Below are positions 33,147 through 41,951 of a stretch of 64,000 nucleotides of DNA, in pieces. Source of the DNA: Muribaculaceae bacterium (GTDB lineage: Bacteria > Bacteroidota > Bacteroidia > Bacteroidales > Muribaculaceae); the NCBI GenBank assembly GCA_022510405.1, contig JAFLTP010000003.1:62001-126000 (forward strand), in the 5' to 3' direction. The position numbers were made by a program, and so were the translations under genes. The notes under the pieces are model-generated. The model was not told the origin of the DNA, searched no databases, and saw only the letters and a program-made list of their open reading frames with translations. The first letter of the stretch is position 1; every line of letters begins with the position of its first letter.

Positions 33147-34583
33147 TTATTCGGCATAGGCGCCGAGGGCCGGTGCACCGGAGGCCAGTCGGTAGATGCC
33201 ATCCATATCGTAGAGACATTCAGGGGTGACGTAAGCCGGATTGCCCGCTCCAAGTGCCGGAGAGTCGGGTTGCAGCCTATAGTCGAAGTAATAGTCCTCC
33301 CTTATTGTATAGAAAAGCGGATCCTCATTCCAAATACAGTTGATGAAATTCTCATCGTCTGTACCGTTGGCTTTAAAGAGCATGTTAAGCATATAGACGT
33401 TACTTTCTATAAGGTCGCCCGGTTCTATCGGACTTCCAATTTCACCCCAAACTATTCCGTTTTCGAAATTTGCTGACATCAATGGATTTGGATTCTCAGG
33501 ATCATTCTCAGATTCTTGGGGCAGACAATGACCCAAATATAAATTTGGCAGATACAAGGAGGAGAAAAGATATGAGTTGGCAATGGTGCATTGCACGAAA
33601 TTATGGTTCCCCCCTATAAGTCTCACCACATTTCCTGCTGCTTCAGAGAAACAACAACCATAGGCATCAACGGCGGCATATTCAGAACTCAACACACTTC
33701 CCTGTGAATTGTGAAGCCAGGAATTTACGAGGGTAAGTTTATTTTTTGAAAGATCACCGCAGGAATCAACACGTAAACCGGACACGGTGCTCCGCATGTT
33801 TACGAATTCGAAACGGTTGCCGAAAGATTCAGGTGCGATATCCACTCCTCCCCATTGACCCGCAAGTTGGTCGTAAGGAACATCGGGCAGGATATCATCA
33901 AGGCGGTCGCCGCTCATCCTTATGAAATTGTCGGTTTCTCCCAAAGCCAACACGGTTCCCTTTACATTCATGGCAGCCTTGTCGTGGAAAAGAAGCCAGG
34001 CTCCCGGATCTATTTTGAGTGTCACATTGGGTTGAACCGTCAATGTATCGAATATGACATATGGTCGCTCGGCGGTCAGTGTCATATTTTCCTCCACGGA
34101 AAACGAATAAAGACGATTCACATTCCAAGCCCATGCCTCCACCTCTACATCCTGGGTCACTCCGTTGGTCACAAATTGCAGCTGGTCGGCATATCTTTGT
34201 GGTTCTCGTGAATCGTCGGCATCGATAAAACATTCCATAAACACATATATGGAATCGTTACCACGGATTTCAACATCGGAAAAAGACGAACCGCTCACGC
34301 CGTCTACGTTCAAACGGAATGGAGTGTCGGGATCTTTGAATCTAATGGAGGAAATTACCACCCCCTTGCTGTTGCGGTTGAACACCTGCAATCGGGCTGT
34401 AGGGGTATTGAGGTCAGTGAAGATGACACCGAAACTCACGGTATCTGTTGAAAACTCGAGGGTCGCTGATGGAGAATCGGTGATATCATCGCTTATGCAG
34501 GAAGATACCCCGATGCACAAAATCAACGATAGAATGAGCAAAATATGCCCGTTCCTAATAAAAATATTCCTCAAAGCGTTCAT
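33147..34583 (-). CDS. Surface lipoprotein with Ig-like and beta-helix-like domains
   Basis: A 478-residue protein with a lipoprotein signal (HILLILSLILCIGVSSC, Cys about 29). An N-terminal Ig-like part (TVSFGVIFTDLNTPTARLQVFNRNSKGVVISSI) is followed by a turn-rich region with right-handed beta-helix character (GGVDIAPESFGNRFEFVNMRSTVSGLRVDSCGDLSKNKLTLVNSWLHNSQGSVL; NVVRLIGGNHNFVQCTIANSYLF). The ending DYRLQPDSPALGAGNPA resembles the tail common to Bacteroidetes parallel-beta-helix proteins. Function unknown. It is divergent from lpxB, with only 37 bp between the starts, so promoters must overlap or lie within coding sequence. Confidence 0.85.
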   Translation of the reverse strand: MNALRNIFIRNGHILLILSLILCIGVSSCISDDITDSPSATLEFSTDTVSFGVIFTDLNTPTARLQVFNRNSKGVVISSIRFKDPDTPFRLNVDGVSGSSFSDVEIRGNDSIYVFMECFIDADDSREPQRYADQLQFVTNGVTQDVEVEAWAWNVNRLYSFSVEENMTLTAERPYVIFDTLTVQPNVTLKIDPGAWLLFHDKAAMNVKGTVLALGETDNFIRMSGDRLDDILPDVPYDQLAGQWGGVDIAPESFGNRFEFVNMRSTVSGLRVDSCGDLSKNKLTLVNSWLHNSQGSVLSSEYAAVDAYGCCFSEAAGNVVRLIGGNHNFVQCTIANSYLFSSLYLPNLYLGHCLPQESENDPENPNPLMSANFENGIVWGEIGSPIEPGDLIESNVYMLNMLFKANGTDDENFINCIWNEDPLFYTIREDYYFDYRLQPDSPALGAGNPAYVTPECLYDMDGIYRLASGAPALGAYAE

Positions 34584-34620
34584 ATATTAGAAACGATAGA
34601 AGAAAGGGCAATATTGCACC

Positions 34621-35772
34621 ATGAAATACATGCTTGTGGCCGGGGAGGCATCCGGTGATCTTCATGCCTCGAATGTGATAGAATCAATCAAGAAACTTGA
34701 TCCCGATGCGGAATTCAGGTTTATCGGTGGCGACCTTATGAGTAAGGCTGCCCGAAAGTCTCCCGATATCCATTATGACAAACTCAATGTGATGGGATTT
34801 TCGGAAGTGATACGGAAATTACCCGCAATTCTCTCCAACCTTAAGTCGGCTAAGAAGTTTGTGAAGGAATTCTTGCCGGATGTCTTGATATTGGTGGATT
34901 ACCCGGGATTCAATCTCAAACTCGCGAAATATGCCCATAAATTGGGTGTGAGAGTGGATTATTTCATATCTCCCAAAATATGGGCATGGAAGGAATGGAG
35001 GGTAAAGAGCATTAAGAAGTATGTCGACAATTTGTATTCAATCCTTCCTTTCGAGGAGAATTTTTATTCCAAACATAAATACAAAGTTAAGTATGTAGGC
35101 AACCCATCTGTGCAGGAGATCGACCACGCTTTGGGACATTTGCCTCCCAAAAAACATTTCATGGAGAGGCAGGGACTCCCGGATTTGGAAAAACCTATTA
35201 TCGCCTTGCTGCCAGGTAGCCGCAAGGGTGAGATTAGAAACAATCTCCCCATAATGATTGAGGCAGTGAAGAAATTTCCGGGGTATCAGTTCATAGTGGC
35301 TGCCGCGCCGGCAATTCCGGAGAAGTTTTATCGTGAGGTGGCCCAGGATCCCGGATTGCAGTTGGTGTTTGGCGCCACACCTTCTTTATTGAAATATTCC
35401 ACTGCAGCATTGGTGACTTCGGGCACCGCCACTCTTGAGACAGCTTTGATTGGCACTCCGCAGGTGGTATGTTATCGCGCCAACGGATTGAAAATCTCCT
35501 ATAAAATTATGGAGAAACTTTTGAAGGTGAAATATGTATCCCTCCCTAATCTAATTGTAAACAATAGTATAGTTCCGGAGATGTTGGTGCATAATTGCAC
35601 GGTAGAAAAAGTAGCTCGTGAGCTCTCTCCGCTTCTTCAACATTCGCCCAAGCGGGAATGGCAGATCAACGGCTACCGAAATATGCGGCGCCGTCTCGGC
35701 AATAGTGTCGCATCCGACTATGTGGCCGAACTGATCGTGGAATCTTTAGATCCCATTAAAAAAGCTCCCTGA
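34621..35772 (+). CDS. lpxB: Lipid-A-disaccharide synthase
   Basis: A 383-residue GT19 enzyme that joins UDP-2,3-diacylglucosamine and lipid X in lipid A synthesis. VAGEASGDLHASNVI at the N-terminus, VLILVDYPGFNLKLAKYAH, YFISPKIWAWKEWRVKSIKKYVD, and the donor-site LPGSRKGEIRNNLPIMIEA followed by VTSGTATLETALIGTPQVVCYR are all canonical. Length normal. The stop codon TGA (35770-35772) lies in the loop of the terminator hairpin. It is monocistronic by appearance. Confidence 0.96.
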   Translation: MKYMLVAGEASGDLHASNVIESIKKLDPDAEFRFIGGDLMSKAARKSPDIHYDKLNVMGFSEVIRKLPAILSNLKSAKKFVKEFLPDVLILVDYPGFNLKLAKYAHKLGVRVDYFISPKIWAWKEWRVKSIKKYVDNLYSILPFEENFYSKHKYKVKYVGNPSVQEIDHALGHLPPKKHFMERQGLPDLEKPIIALLPGSRKGEIRNNLPIMIEAVKKFPGYQFIVAAAPAIPEKFYREVAQDPGLQLVFGATPSLLKYSTAALVTSGTATLETALIGTPQVVCYRANGLKISYKIMEKLLKVKYVSLPNLIVNNSIVPEMLVHNCTVEKVARELSPLLQHSPKREWQINGYRNMRRRLGNSVASDYVAELIVESLDPIKKAP

Positions 35773-35781
35773 GGAGCTTTT
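35760..35781. terminator. Bidirectional terminator overlapping the end of lpxB
   Basis: AAAAGCTCC (35760-35768) pairs with GGAGCTTTT (35773-35781) around a CTGA loop that contains the lpxB stop TGA. A/T runs on both sides let it work for lpxB and for the convergent GH31 gene, whose stop is at 35783. Confidence 0.85.
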
Positions 35782-35782
35782 C

Positions 35783-38230
35783 TTATAAGGTGTTGGGTAT
35801 TTGAGCCGTCACTGTGAGCGGTTTGTAATTCCAGGCGAACTTGATGGTGAGAGTACGTGTCTCGGAGTCATAGCAATAGCCGTATTGCCTGATTTCCTTT
35901 GGAGATGTGAATCTCTCCATTACGGTTTTGCTGGATAAAACCACATCCGAAGGATTGTCAACATCCATCACTTCCAAAGTAAGCTGCCTCATATCGGGCA
36001 TGCCGGTGTATTTGCCGGTGGCCTGGAGACTTACGGTTACTCCACTGAATGTCTTTTCACCTGTGAAATCTATTAATTGATATTGGTTGTCCTTCAAGGA
36101 TGTGGGCGACATCTTGTTGTCGTCAAACAACTGATAGGATGTATTTCTTCTTGATGGATAATATCTCACGGTGAGGAATGTGGGGTCATATTGGCTCACA
36201 TTCTCTATAGGAAGATCGTATTGGGGAATGAATGCACCTTCACGCACAAAGAGAGGTAATTCTTCAAGCGGGGCCAATACATTTATTTTCTCAAGTGTGC
36301 CACCCTCAAATTTCTTTGTAGGATCCCACCAGCTGACCCATGTGCCTTCAGGGAAAAGCACCTCACGGGAAAGCGCGCCCTGTTCCATCACGGGGGCTAC
36401 GAGCACATTGTTACCCCAAAGATACTCATCTTCCTGCCAATAGTACTTGTAGCTCTTATTGTCGCCCATGAAATTCAAAGGACGGGCAAGTGGCCAACCC
36501 TTGGTGGCATTTTCATAAGCGAGAGTATAGTTATAAGGCAACCATTTATAGCGCATCTTTACGTATTCCTTAAGAATATCCTCGCTGTCCGGATAATGAT
36601 AGGGTTCCGGTTTCAATTGTGCATGTGTACGCATTGTGGGAGTGAAAGCTCCCATTTGCACCCAGCGGACATATAACTCCTCATCGATAGGATTTTCGGG
36701 ATCAACCGCAAACCCACCAAGGTCGGAACTCATATATCCCAAACCCGACATACCTGAACTGAGCATAAGTTTCACTTGAGGTTGGAAACCTCCCCAAGAA
36801 CGGGAAACATCAGTGGTCCATGGGAAAACGCTATAATTCTGCAGACCGGTGGTGCCTCCTCGCATCATAAGCAATGGACGCATTGAAGGGAAATCCTTAC
36901 GCAATCCGTCATAGATTATTTTCGACCAGGTGTTGCCGTAATTATTATGGAATTCTGTAGCTGTTTCTCCATTTGCATGCACGATTGTTTCAGGATGCAC
37001 TTCGGGTTCGCCGAGGTCGCCCCACCAACCGGCCACGCCTTCTTCGGTCAGAGGTTTGAGTCGGTTCCACAACCATTGCTGGGTGGCGGGATTGCTGACA
37101 TCGAACATACCGGCCTCTCCCACCCACGTTGTGACATCATGAGTTTGACCGTCAGCTCCTTTTGTAAGCATACCTTGGGAGGCCAACATATTGTAATTGT
37201 CGATGGCTCCGATTTTATTGATATAAGGTTGGGTGATAAGCACCGTATTTACCCCCTGGTTTTTCAAATCAGAAAGCATCTTCTTATGGTCGGGCCATTG
37301 CTGTGGGTTCCATTCGAGGCGCCCCATATCGGTTTCCTGACCATACCAATAGAGATCAAGAACGATACCATCTACGGGATAGCCATGGTTCTTGAGTGTA
37401 TCGATCACTCCAAGAGCCTCATCCTGAGTGCGGTAACCATATTTTGAGGTTATATATCCCAATGCCCAGAAAGGAGGCAGATCCTGACGACCCACAAGTT
37501 CGGTATATCTTTCCGTTGCGTTGGCAAGTGTCTTATGTCCATTGATGAAATAATATGATAGCGGACGGGGAGTGGCTGAAGTATAGGTTATAGTGTCTCC
37601 CAAGATTATGTTTGCTTTATTGTAGTCATCAAACAGAATGGCATAGCCGTAATCTGATACGAAATAAGGTATGGATATGCCCATCTGGGAAATACGGATG
37701 TCGCCTTCGGTGTAGCCGTAGTTCTGTCGGTTGTAGAATGTCAAAGTGTCCTCGCGATGGTTGAGATTCAGTTTATGCCCTCTCTCACCCCCACCATAAT
37801 GGGCCTCGTATCGGGTTCCAACAAATGTGGCTTTCTTAACCGGTCCGGAATTGTCAACCCCGTCGAGTTCCTCCAACATAGGCTTACCTTCCGCATCATA
37901 GAATGTCACCTTACCATTGTGAAGTTCTATTCTTACAGTGGTGGTTTGTGAGCATACCAGGAATGCAGAAGGAGTGGAGTTGGTACATACGCCCACCTTA
38001 TCCGGATGTTTCATTATTGCAACACGAGATTCCGGAAACTCCGGTTTCATTCCCTGTGGAAAAGTCGTGACACGGAATATATCGCCGGAGAGGGCTTCAA
38101 TAGCAACTGTGCCTTTGGGGGTAGGAACTGCATAGAACCCATTGTCTACTATAATACCGTTCCCTGTTGTTACGGCTTGTGAACAAAACGCCCCAAATGC
38201 CGCTACTAACGCTATAATATATTTTTTCAT
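35783..38230 (-). CDS. GH31 family alpha-glycosidase (alpha-glucosidase/transglucosylase type)
   Basis: An 815-residue exported enzyme with a signal peptide MKKYIIALVAAFGAFCSQA. An N-terminal beta domain precedes the GH31 barrel, which starts at FWALGYITSKYGYRTQDEAL (about 255). It contains DGIVLDLYWYGQ (about 285), the nucleophile region GVAGWWGDLGEPEVHP (about 397-412) and the acid/base region PWTTDVSRSWGGFQPQ (about 470-485). MSSDLGGF and the C-terminal beta domains follow. Sequence around the nucleophile (GDLGEPE) is close to the Cellvibrio Agd31B transglucosylase type rather than to classic alpha-glucosidases (DMNE). Predicted substrate: alpha-1,4-gluco-oligosaccharides in the periplasm. 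No SusC/D genes are adjacent. Confidence 0.9.
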   Translation of the reverse strand: MKKYIIALVAAFGAFCSQAVTTGNGIIVDNGFYAVPTPKGTVAIEALSGDIFRVTTFPQGMKPEFPESRVAIMKHPDKVGVCTNSTPSAFLVCSQTTTVRIELHNGKVTFYDAEGKPMLEELDGVDNSGPVKKATFVGTRYEAHYGGGERGHKLNLNHREDTLTFYNRQNYGYTEGDIRISQMGISIPYFVSDYGYAILFDDYNKANIILGDTITYTSATPRPLSYYFINGHKTLANATERYTELVGRQDLPPFWALGYITSKYGYRTQDEALGVIDTLKNHGYPVDGIVLDLYWYGQETDMGRLEWNPQQWPDHKKMLSDLKNQGVNTVLITQPYINKIGAIDNYNMLASQGMLTKGADGQTHDVTTWVGEAGMFDVSNPATQQWLWNRLKPLTEEGVAGWWGDLGEPEVHPETIVHANGETATEFHNNYGNTWSKIIYDGLRKDFPSMRPLLMMRGGTTGLQNYSVFPWTTDVSRSWGGFQPQVKLMLSSGMSGLGYMSSDLGGFAVDPENPIDEELYVRWVQMGAFTPTMRTHAQLKPEPYHYPDSEDILKEYVKMRYKWLPYNYTLAYENATKGWPLARPLNFMGDNKSYKYYWQEDEYLWGNNVLVAPVMEQGALSREVLFPEGTWVSWWDPTKKFEGGTLEKINVLAPLEELPLFVREGAFIPQYDLPIENVSQYDPTFLTVRYYPSRRNTSYQLFDDNKMSPTSLKDNQYQLIDFTGEKTFSGVTVSLQATGKYTGMPDMRQLTLEVMDVDNPSDVVLSSKTVMERFTSPKEIRQYGYCYDSETRTLTIKFAWNYKPLTVTAQIPNTL

Positions 38231-38238
38231 TTTTATTT

Positions 38239-38281
38239 TACTTCCAAACTACAAGACTTCAAGACTACGAGACTATAAAAC
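38239..38281. repeat. Octamer repeat spacer (ACTACAAG-like)
   Basis: Between the GH31 start and the 38282-39478 stop, units ACTACAAG, ACTTCAAG, ACTACGAG and ACTATAAA follow one another with an 8-bp period. The same octamer recurs at 63585-63673. Confidence 0.65.
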
Positions 38282-39478
38282 TCACACCTCCAAATCGCCG
38301 TCGACAATCACATGCCAAGGCAAGCCAGAAAGCGCAAGTTTTTCAAGGAATGGATCAGGATTGAACTCTTCAACGTTATGAACACCGGGATTTACCCATT
38401 GACCCGTCAGGAACATGTAGGCGCCTACCATAGCCGGAACACCGGTAGTGTAACTTACAGCCTGGGCACCGGTTTCTTTATAGGCCTCCTGATGCGAGCA
38501 GTTGTTGTAGATATAATAGGTGGATTCTTTTCCTTGCTTGTCGAGACCGCTGATTCTGCAACCGATTGATGTTTCTCCGGTGTAGTTTTCACCGAGACTT
38601 CCCGGATCAGGCAACACAGCCTTCAAAAATTGGATTGGTATGATTTCCTTGCCCTCATACATAACAGGATCTATGCGAGCCATTCCAATGTTTTGGATCA
38701 CTCGCAGATGGGTGAGATACTCCTGACCGAATGTCATCCAGAAACGTGCCCTGCGGATTGAGGGATAATTCTGTACCAGACTTTCCAACTCTTCATGGTA
38801 GAGAAGGTAGGATTCGCGCTCACCGATATTCGGATATGTGAGTGGTCGATGTATTTCAAGGTTCTCGGTTTCAACCCATTTCCCATCTTCCCAGTATTTA
38901 CCCTTCTGGGTTATCTCTCGGATATTGATTTCGGGATTGAAGTTGGTGGCGAAGGCTTTGCCGTGGTTACCGGCGTTGCAATCCACTATATCGAGGTATC
39001 TCATTTCGGAGAAATGATGCTTCGCTGCATAAGCCACAAACACGCCGGACACACCCGGATCGAAACCACAACCCAGAATAGCGGTGAGACCGGCTTTCTC
39101 GAATCTTTCACGGAATGCCCATTGCCAGCTGTATTCGAAATGAGCCTCGTCTTCGGGTTCGTAGTTAGCTGTGTCAAGGTAGTTTACTCCACATTGCAGA
39201 CAAGCCTCCATGATTGTGAGGTCTTGGTAAGGGAGGGCCACATTGATACAGATATCGGGTTTATGTTTGCGGAAAAGTTCGCAAAGTTGCTCCACGGAGT
39301 TTGCGTCTACCTGATCGGTGCTTATATTTTTGGCACCAATTCTTTCGGCGATTTTGTCACATTTTGACTTAGTGCGCGATGCGAGCACTATTTCATTGAA
39401 AACGTCAGGATTTTGGGCACACTTTGTTGCCACTACGGTGCCGACTCCACCGGCTCCGATAATGAGGACTTTTCCCAT
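38282..39478 (-). CDS. Carboxynorspermidine/saccharopine dehydrogenase family protein
   Basis: A 398-residue NAD(P)-dependent enzyme with the dinucleotide motif VLIIGAGGVGTVVATKCAQ at the N-terminus. INVALPYQDLTIMEACLQCGVNYLDTANYEPEDEAHFEY (about 76-115) and GLTAILGCGFDPGVSGVFVAYAAKHHF (about 129-155) follow, as does GVPAMVGAYMFLTGQW near the end. This pattern fits carboxynorspermidine (carboxyspermidine) dehydrogenase, which condenses aspartate semialdehyde with a diamine in the alternative spermidine pathway, rather than lysine-catabolic saccharopine dehydrogenase. The decarboxylase partner is not in the window. The start is preceded by a CAACA-rich G-poor leader. Confidence 0.85.
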   Translation of the reverse strand: MGKVLIIGAGGVGTVVATKCAQNPDVFNEIVLASRTKSKCDKIAERIGAKNISTDQVDANSVEQLCELFRKHKPDICINVALPYQDLTIMEACLQCGVNYLDTANYEPEDEAHFEYSWQWAFRERFEKAGLTAILGCGFDPGVSGVFVAYAAKHHFSEMRYLDIVDCNAGNHGKAFATNFNPEINIREITQKGKYWEDGKWVETENLEIHRPLTYPNIGERESYLLYHEELESLVQNYPSIRRARFWMTFGQEYLTHLRVIQNIGMARIDPVMYEGKEIIPIQFLKAVLPDPGSLGENYTGETSIGCRISGLDKQGKESTYYIYNNCSHQEAYKETGAQAVSYTTGVPAMVGAYMFLTGQWVNPGVHNVEEFNPDPFLEKLALSGLPWHVIVDGDLEV

Positions 39479-39559
39479 TGTTTCGGTGTTGTTAATGTTG
39501 GTGTTGGGGTTAGTGTTGTTGTCTAATCACTAACTCACTTATTGTTTAATGTTTAATTA

Positions 39560-39937
39560 TTACTGTTGGGAAGTGACGAGAATCTCTTTTGTAAGTTTCT
39601 CTATTTCCAATCTTTGTGTGCCGGTCATGTTTTTTTCCAGTTCACGATAGCCGTTAAGGAGGTCACCAAACTGATGCATATCCACCTGTGCCTCGAAATC
39701 GGCGGAATACATTCCATGATATGTAAGATACCCAAGCACGGCTCCCAATTTGGCAGCCTCTTCGGAAGTGAGGGTACTGCATTTTATATCACCGTTGCAT
39801 AATGTTGTGGCGATTTTTTCTGCGGGAGCCGCTTCGCAGGCTTGTTCATAGGCTTTGTCGATAGCTGCCGCACCTTGGCTACATGATGCCATTACAAAAA
39901 GGAGAGCACATGCGATGAAAGATAGAATTTTTTTCAT
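39560..39937 (-). CDS. Small lipoprotein, function unknown
   Basis: A 125-residue protein whose signal ends in the lipobox MASC (Cys about 19). The mature part is helical: AAIDKAYEQACEAAPAEKIATTLCNGDIKCSTLTSEEAAKLGAVLGYLTYHG and a C-terminal coiled-coil-like stretch YRELEKNMTGTQRLEIEKLTKEIL. Two Cys in the mature part (CNGDIKC) could form a disulfide. I do not recognise a family. It has a good promoter of its own (40005-40035) and may be co-transcribed with the dehydrogenase gene 81 bp downstream. Confidence 0.75.
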   Translation of the reverse strand: MKKILSFIACALLFVMASCSQGAAAIDKAYEQACEAAPAEKIATTLCNGDIKCSTLTSEEAAKLGAVLGYLTYHGMYSADFEAQVDMHQFGDLLNGYRELEKNMTGTQRLEIEKLTKEILVTSQQ

Positions 39938-40004
39938 GATTTTTTGGTGTTTAGTTCCCTCCCTCCCGCAATGATGTAGAAAGTAGGGCGTTTTGTTAGA
40001 ATTA

Positions 40005-40035
40005 CAAAGTTAGAAGAATTTGTGTAATCTCGCAA
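40005..40035 (-). promoter_or_regulatory. Promoter of the 125-residue lipoprotein gene
   Basis: Minus strand: -33 TTG (40035-40033), exactly 20 nt, -7 TAACTTTG (40012-40005). Transcription near 39998 gives a ~60-nt leader. A second TAGATTTG (40040-40033) overlaps the -33 but has no partner. The remaining part of 39938-40270 contains only this promoter and the divergent one at 40205. Confidence 0.7.
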
Positions 40036-40204
40036 ATCTAATTGTGTTCGAGGTAAAAATCCGGTTAATACTCCGATATAGTCCAACCACACAAACTCCT
40101 TGACCGGCTTTTCCTTTAATGAAAAAGCACTCAAGTAAATCTCCAAGTATTTCAATTTAGAAATGAAACGGGTATAGAAATAGCGGCTTGAATAAGGGGG
40201 TTTA

Positions 40205-40235
40205 TTGTTTATTATTCCTTTTATTTTTATATTTG
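40205..40235 (+). promoter_or_regulatory. Promoter of the nitroreductase-flavodoxin operon
   Basis: -33 TTG (40205-40207), exactly 20 nt, -7 TATATTTG (40228-40235). The predicted start near 40242 leaves a ~29-nt leader to the ATG at 40271. Confidence 0.75.
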
Positions 40236-40270
40236 CATATTCTATTTAATATGTTTAACTATTTGGTATT

Positions 40271-40897
40271 ATGAAACTTTCTAAAATTTTACCTCTAATG
40301 ATTCTTGGTGCAGGGCTACTCTCAGCCTGTGGAGAGACAAAAAGTGAAAAGGAAGATGCAGCTTCCTCTTGTACAGCGTCGGAAGCTGTGATTGAAAACA
40401 TCATGACCAGAACAAGTATCCGTCAATTCACTTCACAACCGATTTCAAAAGATACTCTCGACATAATTGTCAAAGCCGGTATGGCTGCCCCTTCAGCCAT
40501 GAACAAACAGCCTTGGGCTTTTGTAGTGGTGACAGAAAAAGAGGTCTTGGACTCTCTCAACGCAAAACACCCCTATGCAAATTTAAAGACTGCCACGGCC
40601 GCTATCATAGTTTGCGGAAACATGGAAAAGACAATCGAAGGGGCAGGCAGAGAATATTGGGTGCAAGACTGCTCCGCCGCTACTGAAAACATCCTTTTGG
40701 CTGCCCATGGTCTGGGACTCGGTGCCGTATGGTGTGGCGTTTATCCCGTTGAAGAAAGAGTCGCTGACGTTAGCGGTGTTCTCCAGTTGCCAGAAAACAT
40801 CATACCTTTGAATATTGTCACAATGGGATATCCTGCTGAAAATCCAGAACCCAAGGATAAATTCAACGCCGGCAATATTCATTATCAAAAGTGGTAA
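40271..40897 (+). CDS. Nitroreductase-family flavoprotein with lipoprotein signal
   Basis: A 208-residue protein. The nitroreductase fold is clear: IMTRTSIRQFTSQPISKDTLDIIVKAGMAAPSAMNKQPWAFVVV (about 44-87) with the FMN-binding RxSxR-type and SAMNxQPW motifs, then DCSAATENILLAAHGLGLGAVWCGVYP (about 137-163). Unusually it begins with a lipoprotein signal, MILGAGLLSAC (Cys about 20), and a Ser/Glu/Lys linker, so it should be anchored in a membrane facing the periplasm. FMN loading would then need folding after export or Tat-independent insertion. It is followed 18 nt later by a flavodoxin-like oxidoreductase gene. Confidence 0.88.
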   Translation: MKLSKILPLMILGAGLLSACGETKSEKEDAASSCTASEAVIENIMTRTSIRQFTSQPISKDTLDIIVKAGMAAPSAMNKQPWAFVVVTEKEVLDSLNAKHPYANLKTATAAIIVCGNMEKTIEGAGREYWVQDCSAATENILLAAHGLGLGAVWCGVYPVEERVADVSGVLQLPENIIPLNIVTMGYPAENPEPKDKFNAGNIHYQKW

Positions 40898-40915
40898 TCC
40901 GCAAAAATCAATATT

Positions 40916-41542
40916 ATGAAGGCTTTGTTAATCAACGGCAGTGCTCATGTGAACGGATGCACCAAAAGAGCCCTTTTGGAAGTTGAGAAAGTGTTGAAAG
41001 AAAAAGGCATTGAAACCGACTGGATTGAAGCAGGCACAAAAGATGTGCGAGGATGCATCGGATGCTATTATTGCATGGAACATCATAAATGCGTTTTTAA
41101 TGACCTTGTGAATGAGTCGGCTCCTAAATTGGCTGAAGCTGATGCTGTGATAGTGGGTACTCCCGTTTATTATGCCGGGCCCAACGGTCAGCTGCACTCA
41201 TTCCTCGACCGACTTTTCTTCAGCACATGGACCACCATTGACAAAACCATGAAAGTAGGGGCCACAGTGATTTCTTCCCGCAGATCCGGTTCCACAAGCG
41301 CGTTCGATGATATCAACAAATACTTCACGATTTCGTCAATGCCGGTAGCTTCCAGCACATATTGGAACGAAGTGCACGGACAAACCAAAGAGGAGGTTGA
41401 ACAAGACCTTGAAGGGCTTCAGACGATGAGAAACCTGGGCACCAATATAGCCTTCTTGTTGAAAGCCATTGATGCACAAAAAGAGAAAGAAGGAGGGACC
41501 CCTCCTCAAGAACGTCTGTCACGAACCAACTTCATCAGATAA
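40916..41542 (+). CDS. Flavodoxin-like NAD(P)H-dependent (FMN) oxidoreductase
   Basis: A 208-residue protein of the NADPH-dependent FMN reductase/iron-sulfur flavoprotein-like group. The phosphate-binding loop is LINGSAHVNGCTKRALLEVE (about 4-23), then DVRGCIGCYYCMEHHKCVFND (about 43-63) with a CxxCxxC-like set, and AVIVGTPVYYAGPNGQLHSFLDRLF (about 79-103). The Cys set may bind a cluster or form a redox disulfide. There is no signal peptide, so it is cytoplasmic, unlike its upstream partner. A terminator follows at 41558. Confidence 0.88.
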   Translation: MKALLINGSAHVNGCTKRALLEVEKVLKEKGIETDWIEAGTKDVRGCIGCYYCMEHHKCVFNDLVNESAPKLAEADAVIVGTPVYYAGPNGQLHSFLDRLFFSTWTTIDKTMKVGATVISSRRSGSTSAFDDINKYFTISSMPVASSTYWNEVHGQTKEEVEQDLEGLQTMRNLGTNIAFLLKAIDAQKEKEGGTPPQERLSRTNFIR

Positions 41543-41557
41543 AATCCATCCTATATA

Positions 41558-41589
41558 AAATCGGGGTCCTCCTCAAAGGGTCCCGATTT
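41558..41589 (+). terminator. Terminator after the oxidoreductase operon
   Basis: AAATCGGG (41558-41565) pairs with CCCGATTT (41582-41589), with T-rich sequence following. Between here and 41892 the DNA is AT-rich and shows no gene or further motif. Confidence 0.7.
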
Positions 41590-41892
41590 ATTTTCTAATC
41601 CCTTCCGAAATTTTTTAATCACCCTTTATAGAAATTCTTTAAAATTTAATATCCTTATTAATAACAAACAGTGGTATATTAAGAAAACCAAAATTTGGAA
41701 ATTACTAATAATATATAATCGACTTTAAAAATTGGCAAGGCTCTAAGATCTGATTGAAAAAGCTAAAAATATTGGGGAAACAGATTGATACTATAAGGAA
41801 TATCGATAGGCTTTTACACGGCAAAGTGACGGCTATTGAATAGTTTCGTAAAATTTACATTTTATTTTATCATTTTTAATTATAGCATATTT

Positions 41893-41923
41893 TTGTTAAA
41901 ATGAGATAATATTTATAAATTTG
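41893..41923 (+). promoter_or_regulatory. Promoter of asnA
   Basis: -33 TTG (41893-41895), exactly 20 nt, -7 TAAATTTG (41916-41923). The predicted start near 41930 leaves a ~22-nt leader to the asnA ATG. Confidence 0.75.
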
Positions 41924-41951
41924 CAAGCAATTTAAATCATACAATATAAAT

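Noticed and set aside
39934-40155. 73-codon minus-strand frame upstream of the 125-residue lipoprotein gene
   Set aside because: It spans the well-formed lipoprotein promoter at 40005-40035 and has no domain or leader.
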